64,000 bases of DNA from Tribonema minus (lineage: Eukaryota > Sar > Xanthophyceae > Tribonematales > Tribonemataceae): NCBI GenBank assembly GCA_017506865.1, contig JAFCMP010000007.1, positions 124,001 through 188,000 of the forward strand, written 5' to 3'. Made by a program: the position numbers and the translations under genes. The notes beneath the pieces are model-generated. The model searched no databases. It saw only the letters and a list, made by a program, of their open reading frames with translations, and was not told where the DNA came from. This document shows, piece after piece, positions 24,601-35,100 of the stretch (the stretch's first letter is position 1; every line of letters begins with the position of its first letter).

Positions 24601-27600
24601 ATGTGCAGGGCTTGCATTTGCTAGTGGATTTCATGAGAACAGGGATGAGTTGATGTTTAACTCTACTCTGTGACTCACATTAATCTATGACTCCTGCCGC
24701 TGTGCTCAAGGTGTTCTGCCACGTGCACGCTTTCGGGGCTATTGAGTTGAAGTTGACGCATGTATTGCACCTGCTTTGCCCATTCGATCAAGATCCAGGA
24801 GGGATCTTGTGCGTCACATTGATCAGCAGACGAGTGAGTGACTTGCGTCACACCACCCCTGATCTTCACACCCTCACATACTTACCCAACACCCGTTTTT
24901 GACTACCGCCTTCTTCCCTCCTGATGCTCTTCTCCCCCCCGCAGCTGATCAACAGCAACACCATCCGGTCCTTCGAGACGCGCTGCAACGCCCCCCCCAC
25001 CCCCCTCCCCACCCCCCACAACCCCCACCCTGGCGACAGCACCGACAGTTTGGACAGCGATTCCGACCACCCTCACCACCCCCCCTTCCGGATAAACATG
25101 GGCTTCGGGCTGCACGTAGGGTGGGCCATTGAAGGCGCTGTAGGCTCTGATGAGAAGGTCGAGGCTACGTATCTGAGTCCTCACGTCAATATGTCGGCGC
25201 GCATGGAGACGGCGGCGCGGCAGTACGGTGTTGAAGTTCTGCTCTCGGGCGACTTTTACGAGGTGAGGTTTGCATGTGGGGTATATATACTCGTGCATCG
25301 GCAGTGGTGATGTGTTCAGTGTTACATGGCGATAGCAGCAAAGTGCTGCTCGCGGCAGCCGGGGGACTCCTCTCTGTTGGTCGACGTCCACATACTTGAA
25401 GTAACATATTTGAAGTGTTGTTATCGCTGATGGCACTGACGCTTTGCGGCTGTGCCCTAGGGCCAGGATTACCTAGCCTCGCATTGTTTGCCTACCACCC
25501 GTGTGCCGCAGTTGCTTGATGCCACCACGCACATACATGAATGTTGACATTTAGTATAACCAATCACACGGGTTCACGTTGAAGTTGGCTCCAGTGCGCC
25601 AGCATGCAATCCTCACACCATGCTGATGTTATTGTTGTGAAGGAGGTGTGCAGCGCGCAAACATAGCTCGTACGGCTACTAATCCCATCGGCCCGCACCT
25701 TTTGCACCGTAACATTGTGACGTCACCCTAAACTTGTTAAGCGTTGTAAGCTCTGCCGCACTGCCGCTGCGCTCGCCTCCCTCACACGCCAAAGCTTCTG
25801 AGGTCTGCAGCATCGCACCGTTACATCGTGACACTGAACTTTGCGTTGTAAGCTCTTCCGCACTGCTGCTGCTCTCGCGTGTCACAGCTGCTGAGCACTG
25901 AGGCCCAGCGCTTCTGCCGCCTGCTAGACGTAGTTGTGGTCAAGGGGAGTCACCTCCCGATGCCGATATACACGTACGACACGTACATCGGCGGCAACTG
26001 CGATGATGAAGAAGATGACCAGTCGTCGACTTGCAGCGACACATCCGAGTCGGAGCCTGAGTCCGCCGGCTCCGCGTTTGTGCATGAAGATGCTCAGGTG
26101 TGTACTGTCGTGACGCACGCGCGTGCTGCGCGGTGTTACGCGTATCGCCGCGTAGTGGAGTTCCAGTTGCAGTTGCAGAGTTAAAGTGGAGGTATGGCTT
26201 CACACAGCCGGAGTTTCTTTGGCTGTAGCGACACATCAGAGTCTAAGTCTGAGTCCGCTAGCTCCGCGTTTGTGCACGAAGACGCTCAGGTAATGTCGTG
26301 ACGCGTGCGTATGTTGCGCACAGTTTTCGAGGGTGGCGTTGCGTACTTGAACTTGAAGTGTGAGGACGCAGTTCCTGAATATTGCTGCGCAGTGGCAAGC
26401 CCAATGCTGCAAAGGCGTGCATGTACATAATACGAGAGTGGATTGGCAGCTCAGCATCTGTTGTCGACCCTTGTTGCAGGCTGTTGCAGCAGCAAGTGCC
26501 ACTTCAGATCAGGTCTAGCAGATCGCATCATTCGGTACAGGCTATTTGCTGTTGTGCGCAGCCAAAGTTGCACGAGCATATAGTCATCGGCAGCCCACTT
26601 TCTGACTTCAACACGCGTTGCAGGCTACTTCAACAACAGGTGCTCAGCAACCTCAATCGGCAGCTACGCGTGACCTTGAATATGAGATGATGCTGGAGGC
26701 AGAGCAGTACAGCATTGAAGTCTGGACCAAGGACAGGCAGCTGGTGGAGCTACGCCGCAAGTGCACCCAGCCATTCATCGCCGCCTTCGACAGGGGTGTC
26801 AAGGTAAACAATGAACACCAGCTACAGCTTTTTGAAATTAAATTCAAGAGGAAGTTCAAGTTGAAGGCCACCTCTACGATAATTTATCAGCCATTCATCG
26901 CCGCCTTCGACAGGGGTGTCAAGGTAAACAAGGACACCGGCTACAGCTTCATTGGAGTAAGTTGAAGAAGTACCTCAACTTGAAGGCCACCCGTTGATCA
27001 CAAGGGCACCCGTTGTTCATAATCTACTGTGTGCGAGCCAGTCATAGTTGCGTTCAACAGGGCGTGATAGCTGTGTGCAGTCTAACTTCTTTGTGTGTGA
27101 ACGTTGTCATTGCCTGCATCCGTCGCTGTCAGCACCATCATCTATACGTACAGCCACAATAAAGCCCACCCTTGCTTGCAGCCTGAACTTGTAGACAAGC
27201 ATGCACTCGCGCGCATGGCGGCTGACCACTGACCTCAACTCGAAGTTTTCTGTAGACCTCATGAAGCGTTCAAAGGCTCACGTATCAGATATCTGGAAGT
27301 GTACCGCTTACCAACAATGGAAATAAGAGTAATTTACGTCAAGTTTGCAAGTTACAAAAAGGTTGAATTGTGCTGCCGCAGCCCTGCTTCGTTGCCTTGA
27401 CCAACACCATAATATACGGCGTTGAGCGCTGCTGAAATGTCTTTGTGATGATGATCATCCGCGCGCCGCACAGCTTTACCTGGCCGGCGACTGGAAGCGC
27501 GCACGCGTGAGCCTGGAGGAGGCGGACAGGCTAAAAGTTGAAGTTGGCTGCAGCGGCGGCGACGGCCCGGCGCGCACGCTGCTGGCCTACATGCTCACAC

Positions 27601-27656
27601 ACAAGTTCAAGTCTCCCGTGGAGTGGCGCGGCTACCGCGAGCTGGACAGCAAGTGA
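15610..27656 (+). CDS. Voltage-sensor-like, six-TM class III cyclase-related protein
   Basis: Fifteen exons join in phase: 15610-16594, 16633-16736, 18080-18175, 18814-19038, 19763-20071, 20530-20649, 21547-21627, 22439-22571, 23187-23326, 24314-24411, 24483-24555, 24945-25262, 25888-26097, 26624-26803, 27474-27656 (stop), giving 1084 aa. TM segments lie near residues 110-128, 137-158 and 304-325. They are followed by an S4-like helix LRMARVGRVARW with Arg every third residue (about 334-344). No S5-pore-S6 follows. Then come TM5 (~408-424), an extracytosolic loop and TM6 (~550-571), and a cytosolic class III nucleotidyl cyclase domain with FAIFGFCSIHDF, HCNKNLGRCWLEVW, MGFGLHVGWAIEGAVGS, YLSPHVNMSARMETA and the C-terminal YLAGDW...ARTLLAYM block. 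As I recall the family, the metal-binding Asp residues of GFCDIR and NIGDAF are replaced by Ser (696) and Arg (739), so activity is doubtful. A Gly/Ser, poly-Gln, poly-Ala insert separates S2 from S3. The start is uncertain. Confidence 0.88.
16595..16632 (+). other. G-rich 38-bp mini-intron (or assembly indel)
   Basis: The frame breaks in a poly-G tract. Removing GT...GCGCAG 16595-16632 joins ...LWLAGD to TVWVVLRMARVG exactly in frame. The alternative is a homopolymer length error. The good AG boundary and a similar 71-bp case at 24412-24482 favour an intron. Confidence 0.55.
16751..16788 (+). repeat. T8-G(~24) homopolymer tract
   Basis: A run of eight T is followed by about two dozen G just inside the second cyclase intron, roughly 15 bases past its donor. 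Its length may be unreliable in the assembly. Confidence 0.85.
17190..17525 (+). other. Unrecognised ORF inside cyclase intron, possibly element-derived
   Basis: An open frame of about 95 codons ending at 17524 reads DFQESFVNQQMLENYIFYWKG near its start and is rich in Gln, His and Asn. It is unlike the GC-rich, Ala-rich exons around it. It lies directly upstream of the dispersed ~185-bp repeat (17635-17819), so the two may be parts of one inserted sequence. No family is recognised. Confidence 0.35.
17635..17819 (+). mobile_element. Dispersed ~185-bp element, copy A
   Basis: This segment is almost identical (about four mismatches by eye) to the reverse complement of 62866-63048, and more distantly matches 23483-23632. 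It starts with a G run, encodes a short open end MEEDVGEDPEMPFGGGGV then TGA, and finishes with GCGCCCTGAGCGAGAATTAATAAAAAGTAC, given here as two parts GCGCCCTGAGCGAG and AATTAATAAAAAGTAC. The AATAAA-like end suggests a retroposed or amplified gene 3' end. No target-site duplication was identified. Confidence 0.75.
17885..17945 (+). repeat. Echo of cyclase exon 3 acceptor edge
   Basis: TGCTTGCCGTTGTCGTACGC plus AGAAAGAGATGCTGCATCTGG repeat the intron tail and exon start at 18057-18100. The copy breaks after about 10 codons. Confidence 0.88.
18250..18470 (+). repeat. Two echoes of cyclase exon 3 donor edge
   Basis: GCTCAGAGGGTCACCAAGGT at about 18275 and a weaker copy near 18422 resemble the real exon end GCTCAGAGGGTTAACAAGGT at 18159-18178. 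Both lie downstream of the exon. Confidence 0.7.
18590..18775 (+). repeat. Two echoes of cyclase exon 4 acceptor edge
   Basis: Copies at about 18588-18650 (CAGGTCGGCCAAAAAAGC) and 18698-18775 (CAGGTCGGTCAGAAGCTGAC) repeat the true exon start at 18811 (CAGGTCGGCCAGAAGCTGAG). The nearer copy is better preserved. Confidence 0.88.
19124..19210 (+). repeat. Echo of cyclase exon 4 donor edge
   Basis: GCAGCAGCGCTCAACGCGGC through CCAGGGTGAGC nearly matches the last ~75 bases of exon 4 and its donor (18963-19043). It lies downstream of the real donor. Confidence 0.92.
20118..20152 (+). repeat. Interstitial telomere-like repeat (TTAGGG)5
   Basis: Five TTAGGG units lie about 45 bp after the donor of cyclase exon 5. 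A shorter array lies at 20800-20822 after exon 6. Confidence 0.95.
20405..20450 (+). repeat. Echo of cyclase exon 6 acceptor edge
   Basis: AGGACACAACGGCGTTGGTG and onward repeats the exon start at 20528 (AGGACACAACGGTTCTGGTG), reading DTTALVLTPLD. It is followed by tandem GTTGACTCACTC-type short repeats. Confidence 0.9.
21060..21495 (+). other. Cys-rich unrecognised ORF pair in cyclase intron
   Basis: Open frames from 21064 (with KYRRCKHTLYECCCKCSGEH) and from 21134 occupy the intron between cyclase exons 6 and 7. They overlap in different frames and match no family I know. They could be a decayed insertion. I do not call a gene. Confidence 0.25.
21609..21945 (+). repeat. Tandem copies of cyclase exon 7 donor edge
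   Basis: The real exon end CTGCGCATGCTGGAGGTCAG at 21613 is followed by copies at about 21717, 21808 and a weaker one near 21930. Each carries a GTCAGTG donor, and the earlier ones also carry the GTGTGCATGAC...AATAG...ATGGTTTGAGAT intron flank. Spacing is about 90-105 bp. Confidence 0.92.
22240..22925. repeat. Degenerate telomere-like repeats of both orientations
   Basis: TTAGGG-like and CCTAAC-like units occur at 22243-22272, 22710-22780 (a mix of CTGGAGTTAGG and CCTAACCC) and 22892-22922. They flank cyclase exon 8 (22439-22571). Confidence 0.75.
23483..23632 (+). mobile_element. Dispersed ~185-bp element, diverged copy B
   Basis: This matches copy A over GAGATG..ATTTGCGGC, CAGACTGTCA.ACGACATGT and TCTGGGCTTTTTCGCGCCCT, with indels. 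It lies in a cyclase intron after exon 9. The terminal AATAA is preserved. Confidence 0.7.
24005..24300 (-). repeat. Degenerate CCCTAA repeat field with an exon echo inside
   Basis: AACCCTGAC/CCTAACC-type units occupy about 24010-24120 and 24190-24298. Between them, 24120-24178 is an echo of cyclase exon 10 (CACAGCACTGCAACAAGAAT and on to GAGGTGTGGCG), matching the real start at 24310. The echo also encodes NKNLGRC, so the Asp-to-Arg change predates the duplication. Confidence 0.85.
24412..24482 (+). other. G-rich 71-bp mini-intron
   Basis: Removing GTACAAGC...GAGTTCAG restores the frame from LASING to LKRLGGVDVLADRALIG, which aligns with the cyclase family. It has canonical GT and TTCAG ends and a G-rich body. 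Confidence 0.65.
26225..26300 (+). repeat. Echo of cyclase exon 13 donor edge
   Basis: GCGACACATCAGAGTCTAAG through GACGCTCAGGTAATG repeats the acidic end of exon 13 and its donor (26036-26100). Confidence 0.92.
26880..26940 (+). repeat. Echo of cyclase exon 14 donor edge
   Basis: CAGCCATTCATCGCCGCCTT through GTCAAGGTAAACAA is identical over about 46 bases to the exon 14 end at 26768-26813. It is the best preserved echo in the window. Confidence 0.95.
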
Positions 27657-29191
27657 TGGTGACACGTGGCAGCACCAGGCGGCGCCACCTGGCACCTGCG
27701 CCTGTGCTACTGTGACACCTGTCTCGCAGTAGCGAGCGTACCTGCTTGGAAAGCTCGCTCGCAGTGCTCTCTTGAGAGGCAGCAGCGGCGGGTGTGCGCA
27801 CCTGCGCTTGCGCTTCTCCGAATTCTGCAGCGAGTGTGCGTTGAAAGCTCGCTCACACTGCTCTCTCAACAGGCAGCAGCGGCGGCAATGTGCGCTGCGT
27901 TAAAGCCTGTCACTCACAGCTCATGCACCAGTCTGGTGGCAACGAAGCGTGACACTCGGCGGCAGCAGCTACAGTAGTGCCGCTGATGAACAGCACAGGG
28001 GCGCTGTTCCTGCATACTTGATGCAGTTCAAGTTCAACAGCAGCAGCGCCGTTTGACCAGTAGCAGGTGGTAGTAGCTGCCCACTTTGCAATGCGTTGCT
28101 GGTGCCAGGCGGCCGTCGCTGGACAGAGGGGCAACAGTTGAGCCGCCGGTGCTCAGCAGCGGTGAGCACTGACGTTGCAGCACACTCAAGCGCACAGTGC
28201 GCTTGCAACGTACCATCAGGTGATGCCACCAACAAACCTGAAGTTGAACGAAAAGGGTCGATTGCAGGTTCATGATCACAACACAAACGAAAAGCAAACA
28301 AGTTCACAGGGTGCCGGTCCTGCGCACCCACTGTATAGCTGCCACTGCAGTAAAAACTGCCGTCATGATGCGTCCAGTATGCAGCGAAACATCGCGGTAT
28401 CATAGTTTTCATGCGTGGGTAAGCAGGTGTCGGCGCATGACCAAGTTTCAGTCCTCGTTTGCTCCCTACAGCGTGATGTGGAAGTGGCTCACTGCCAGCG
28501 CTACTCTACGTTGCTGGTCACATTGGACTGTCCCATGTACGTCTCAATGGCACCACTTGGTGCTGATCTCACGGTGTGTGCAGTGTGCTGTGCTTGTGTC
28601 TTGCTGGGCAATTGACGTGCGCTGATGCTTAGCGGATCAAATGTTGAAAGTTCATGTTCAACCTAATGTTCGTCTCACAAGTTCTCGGCAGCAACGCTCA
28701 GGTGCAGGACTCTCACCGCAGACAAACGCCACAGTGTCTCGAGCATACTTACAAGACAGGCAGGGTGCGTGCAGCGAAGTGGGAACAAGAGCAGAGCAGG
28801 GACACAAATCAGAACCCAGCGCGCGCATTGCTGACAAGGTATCAAGTAGGCTGCATTGCCTTGCACAGTATGAATGCAAGTGTTGTATGTAGCGCTTCAA
28901 ACCGTGTAGCGCGATGCCTCAACAAGAAAAATCTAAGCTATGCCATTAGCACATGTGCGCAGCAATCGACAACAAAGACAAGTAGCCACATGTCATTGAT
29001 GCAATGTGATTGTGTATCCTCGTGCTGTCCTGCTGTGATGACAACAGCGCCTACCATTCGCGCGCAAAAGAAAACGCGCAAACGCAACAAGCACAAGCAC
29101 GCCACGCCTCGTTGGCTGACATGCAGTTGAAGTACGATGTGATTGCTTCCTTGTTCGATTCGGCACGGCGCGCCTGCCACTGCAGCAACGC
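27657..29191. other. Intergenic DNA between convergent genes
   Basis: This lies between the stop codons of the cyclase (+) and GFM2 (-). An imperfect ~110-bp duplication (about 27725-27790 and 27835-27895, sharing AAAGCTCGCTC.CA.TGCTCTCT and GGCAGCAGCGGCGG) follows the cyclase stop. Short plus-strand frames at 28175-28890 and 28654-29130 show no domain. Nothing else is recognised. Confidence 0.4.
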
Positions 29192-32100
29192 TCAGTACCC
29201 GTCCTTGAGAACGTGCTTTGCTGTATGCGGATCCATGGGAGCATACCCGGTCAAGTGCATGGAAAAGGATGCCTCGCCGGCAGTGAGCGCTCGTAAAGAC
29301 GAGGCGTAGCCGACCAGTTCTCGCAGGGGTACGGACGCGTGTAGCGTGTAGCGATCGAGTGCGGTCGATGCGCCCGCAGGCGATTCCGCTGACGTGTCCA
29401 CCTCTTTGATGATGGCGCGCCTGCGTAGAAAGGAGCGGCAAGCATGGCAGGCTTACGTCAAAGGAGTGGCAAGCATGGCAGGCGCATGGTCTCACGTCAA
29501 GCGCCGGCGATTCAGCTGATGTGTCCACCCCTTTGATGATGGCACGCCTGCGTGCAGATGGTGATGATCTAGGATCAGAGTTAGGGTCAGGTCAGTGCCC
29601 TCACCTGCGTGTGGTGAGATCGCTGAGCACTGAGCCCAGATGCGATGGCAGCACGGACACCGGCCACCACAGATGGTTCCTGTTTCAGACAATTTTGGCT
29701 CCATACATCATCGTAGATCATCGACACACGATTTGCTGATCCACCAAGAGGGGACTCTGGCTGAGAAAGCAGCACAACAGCTCACCTGTGCGTGGTGAGA
29801 TCGCTTAGCACTGAGCCCAGGTGCGACGGCGGCACGGCCACCTGAGGGTTAGGGCTATGGTTAGACCTTGGTTTAGGTCAGCGGCCTCAGCTTCAAGTCA
29901 GGATTACGGTTAGGTTGGGTCAGCACTCCAAACAAAGTTAGGGTTAGGTTCTGGGCTAGGTCAGTGGCCTCACCTGTGCGTGGTGAGATCGCTGAGCACT
30001 GAGCCCAGGTGCGACGGCGGCACGGCGACCTCGCACGCCATGACAGGCTCCAATAGCACCGCGCCCGCTGCGATGGCGGCATCGCGCACGATGGTGGCGG
30101 CCGCGTAGCGCACCGCGCCGGGGGACGTGTCTGCGTCCTTACGAACGGCAGTTACAGTTACCCTGGCCCCCATTAGGGGGTAGCCGCCCACAGGTCCCCT
30201 GCATTGCGTGGGTATGGACGCCAGTTTCAGACAGGGTCAGAGCGCCGTTGTAGGTAGAGTGCATCGCAGGTTTGAGCCAGGGATGCTGGTTGATCTGGTG
30301 TGCGCATGGCACTGGCTTGGGCTTGTGGCCCTGAGTCGCGGTGTGTTCATGCCCCTGCCAGTGCTCTGTGTAAGGGCTACAGCTAGGTTTTGTCGTATCT
30401 ACGGCACATGCTGAGCGTAACTGCTGCGGCGTAATGCGCCTGACCGTAGAAGGTGGGCCATCTTTGCTTCCAATGCCCCCCCCCCCTTCCCCACGCGCGC
30501 TCAGCATCAAATTTGTGAGCTACTCGCCGTGCCAGTGCTCAGTGTAAGGGCTAGGGTTAGGGTTTGTCGTACCTACGGCACAGTGCTCAACTGAATCCAC
30601 CGCTGCTGAGCATTGCTGCATGCGGCGCACTGTGCCTGAGCAAGTCTCATGCACTTCATGCTGGCCACACGTCCAGTAGTTGCATTCTGATGCCTCTGCC
30701 AACGGTGGTGCAAAGCCCGCTGCAGAAGACGACCCGGTCTGAAGCTCTTCCGCTCACAACGCAAGCAAGCGCAAAGTTAACTTCGTGATACCAAGAGCGC
30801 GTGTAGCCATTGCCTGCGAAAGGTTTCGTCACAATGTGCGTTCAGGGGCCTAGCCTACAATCCGCCGCCTTTGAAGAGGTTGTCTTCAAGCGTGTACTTC
30901 AAGTACATTGATACCTACATACCTGTCACAACCGTGCGCAAACACACATCTGATGATGAAAAATCCTTTTCAGCAATTGCCGCGAACTCATTGCAGGGCC
31001 ACATCATGAAGCGACCTTGATCTACATTTCAAGCATAAGAGGTGATGGAAATACACGCATGCATACATACATACATACCTGCCACAGGCGTCGTCCAGGC
31101 AGCGCAGTAGCTCATCCGCCTCCCCGGCGGAGAGTTCATCGAGAACAGTCTCGGAAAGTTCTACTTCGCACGGACCGCTCTGCTCCTCCTCTGGCAACAG
31201 CTCAAGCTGTAGGTCCAGACCTGTCAGGGGGCGAGAGGAACAACAATCAGCTGATTGCATAGCGGCCTTGAAAAACTGGTATATCAGACAATGGTCAAAA
31301 GAAATGTGGGGTTCTTGCTGCAAGTGCATGAGCGTATGAGAGCACTTGAAAGCATATTTGAGTAAACGTCAGACGACGCAAGGGTGAATGCAGAACATGC
31401 ACAGTGGCATTACGATACACCAAGTATCGGATGCTTGCACACCTATGCAAGATAATAATGCTTAGAAGTGCCACACAAGTATATGCCTGCCAACAGTTAC
31501 ATACAGGTAAAGAATAAAGAGTACAGCCACCGCCACAGAGGTGCCTCAAGGCATGCATCTGTGCAATACACATGCATACATACATTCGCATGCGGTGATA
31601 CAAATCTACCTGCACAAAGGCACCACCCGCGGATTACCATGCGCTCGTAGTCACCATGCCATGCACTACTTCAAGCACATGCGCCGCCCTGGCAGCAACC
31701 TCGCATTCGTACTTGCATAGTCATCGTGCAATACGTACATATATGCTAATTAGTATACCACTGCAATACATACATACATACATACCCGCATACATGCGCC
31801 GCCCTGGCAGCACTTCGCGCTCGTAGTCACCGTGCAATGCACATACTTCAAGTAGGTATACTTCAAGTTCATACATGCATAGAGCATAAATGAGTAATGC
31901 CACTGCAGTACATACATACATACCTGCGTACATGCGCCGCCCCGGCAGCACCTCGCGATCGTAGTCATCGGACACTTCCACGGCATGTGAGATGCCCTCG
32001 CGATACGCTATGTACACGCGCCCCTGCTGCACCGGGACGTTGAACTCGCGGCCCAGCCTGCGGCACACATCACAGCAGACGGGGCATAAAAGTATGTAAT

Positions 32101-35100
32101 AATTGGAGGTAAAGCTCTAGAATCATGCCAACAACAGTCATGGTGTTTAGTGTTTGGGCTGTCACTCGCTTGGGGAACCCGCTACAAACGCAATTCGATA
32201 TGACCTTCAGATGAACATTCATCGCAAAGCTCAATAGCACCAGCACCAGCATGCTGTGAAAGCAGCATTGTATGCAGGTATGTCATGGCACTTATGCATC
32301 AATACCAGTCCAAGTTGATAGCACCTTCACACTACATCGGGCATGGTTGATGGTTAATCATACTGCTTGCAATTACATACCGAATCACAACGCACTTCGC
32401 CATTCGCAGAATGCCATGCATGGAGTCATGCATGGAGTCACATTTTGTTCTATAGAGGCGTCTTGCATGTAGCTGGCATGTATGTATGACTGGTGTCCTT
32501 GCGTGTACTGAATCTAAGGGATACGCTTCAAGTCACGGCAGTTCACATGTGGTACAGGAACAGTACAGCGCATGACAGTAGGTAAAGGTACATGAACAAC
32601 CTGACGTAAACAACCTCCAGGTGCGGCTTCGCAATGCTGCAGTATGATTGGCCGGTGTCCTTGAGTTCAATACTGCATGTTTTGAAGTGGAACTTGAAGT
32701 TATGGGATTTGCAACAGTGTGCATGTGACTACATACGTACCTGTCGCAAACGACCTCCAGGTGCAGCTCCCCAATGCCGCGTAAGATAGTCTGGCCAGTG
32801 TCTTTGTCTGCTTCAAAGCGTACAGACGGGTCCTCTCGGCATATGATGGCGAGAGCCGCCTCCAAGGCTTCCTGCGGGGCGGTGTGAGTCATGAGTCATT
32901 GAGTCAATAAGTTAATAGATGAGTCAATAGAACATCAGAGCGCACATAGGGTCCTCTCTGCATATGATAGCGAGCGCCGCCTTCAAGGCTTCCTGCGGGG
33001 CGGTATGAGTCATGAGTCAGTGAGTCATTGAGTCCATGAATGCGTAAAGGGATGAATCAACGTGCTCATGTGGAAATTGAAACTACAGTCCGTCGACTGA
33101 AGCACTCAAGGTGAAGAAGCACTCAGTTGGAGTGCCTGCAAGCACCACCGTACGTCCGCTGGCAATGCATGCCAGTTGAACTGCATGAAGCAAGATGCCA
33201 GTCGCTCTGTTTGAAGTGACATACTCCCCGGCAGCATCACTGTGGCCAGAGGTGGCGACACCTCGTGATGATATTCAGCTCTCGGGTTCAGGATTAGGGT
33301 AAGGTGTCTGCACTCCCTTGGCCTGGTTCTATTGAACAAAGCATTTGCACAGACATCAAGTAGCACTAACCCTTGTGTGGCAGTTGGCAGCTCCTATGAT
33401 CAATCCTGTCCTGTTGAAGTACAACCAAGCAAACTCGCCTACATGCTTGTACATGGCTTCAAGTTGAACTTGCCTCCTGACTGGACAAATCGGACTCAAC
33501 GGCCACGGAGAAGACAGCTTTACGTACGGTCACACCGCTCAGCTGTTGAAGTACACTCAAGGGTTGACATATTATTTTGTACATACATGACTTCAAGTTG
33601 AACTTGCCTCCTGACTGGACAAATCGGGCTCAACAGCAACAGAGAAGACGGCCTCGGGTATGTTCACACCGCTCAGCTGCAGGCCCGCATACGGGCCCAA
33701 CTGATCTGTCAGGGTGTCTCCCGTGCGCGTGTTGTGGAGCCCCACGATCGCTGCCACCTGTCGCACAGCAGGAAAGTCGATGTTAGCAGGTGAAGTTTAC
33801 TATTGCCTCTGTGACCTGACTCGAGAGTGAGGTTCAGACCACATTGTCGTGTCATGCTTGACGATAGAGCTCGTGCGTCTCCTGTGCGCATGTTGTGGTG
33901 CCCCGCGATCGCTGCCACCTGTCGCGCAACAAGTGAGTTGATGTTAGCAGGTGAAGTTTACTATGTGACTCTGTGACTCTACAAGAGTGAAGTTTAGACC
34001 CATGGCCATTTTCATGCTTCACAATGTTATTTGTGCAGAGGAGTCTGGCAGGTGAAGTTTACCATTGACTCTTACCCTGATTGAGAAATTCAGACCAAAT
34101 TGCCGTTTCATGCTTCACGATAGAGTCAGGGAGTCCTCCCGTGGCTGCTGCCTGCCTGCTGCACAACGGATATGGTGTTTGTGTGCCTTGAATTGCTCGC
34201 ACAACAGGACAAGCAGATACAAGAGACCTCAAGACTTCAAGTGAAGACTTCAAGTGCAGACTGTAAGCATCATGGAACTGGCGTGAGGCGCAAACGCTAC
34301 ACCAATACACACTGCACATGTACAGTTGTCATGGTGCAATAGTTACTTCAAGTCTGCTACTTCAAGCCGCCTACTCAACCAGCCTCCAGCGTTATTGTGC
34401 GCATTCAGTCTCCGAAACAGGTGCTGCACATGGCTCCTTACCCTGACCCTGACCCTAACCCTACTTTCTTGGGCACTGCACTGGCCTGCTTCAGGATACA
34501 CATGCTGTTGGAGTACATGGGCTTGTTCTGTGTTGAGCCAGTGGTGCTGTGGTGCATGTCTGTCCGGTTCGCAGTGACAGTTACAGCGGTTACGTATGGC
34601 CACAACGAAGCTTGTTTGTTGGTCAGTTCACACTTGTGTTTCAATATTCTGGCAGCTGTCATCTCACCTGATGGCAGTGATGATCAAACCTAACCCTACT
34701 TGCTCGCGAATACGACCTCAGCAAGCTATGCAACATCTAAACACTTCGGAAGTGCGTACTCCTGTAGTCAGGCACTCCCATTTCTGTTAAAGGCACACTC
34801 ACCTGCCCTGCTGTAACCATTGATATGCTCCTGTATACTCCTGTAGTCAGGCACTCATTTTTTTTGTTACAGTTACACTGACTTGCCCTGCATCTGATAG
34901 CAGTGATGACAACACCTTACCCTAGGTAATGTTATGACCTAGACCTCGGCACGCTTTGCAACATCAAAGCTACTTCTGAAGTGTAGACGTACTCCTGTTG
35001 TTGCAGCAAAAATCGCCTGCCCCGCTGTACGTGTATATGTATTCCTGTTGTTACAGTTACGCTCAGCTGCCCTGTAACCGTCTGTAACCGTCGTTATGCT

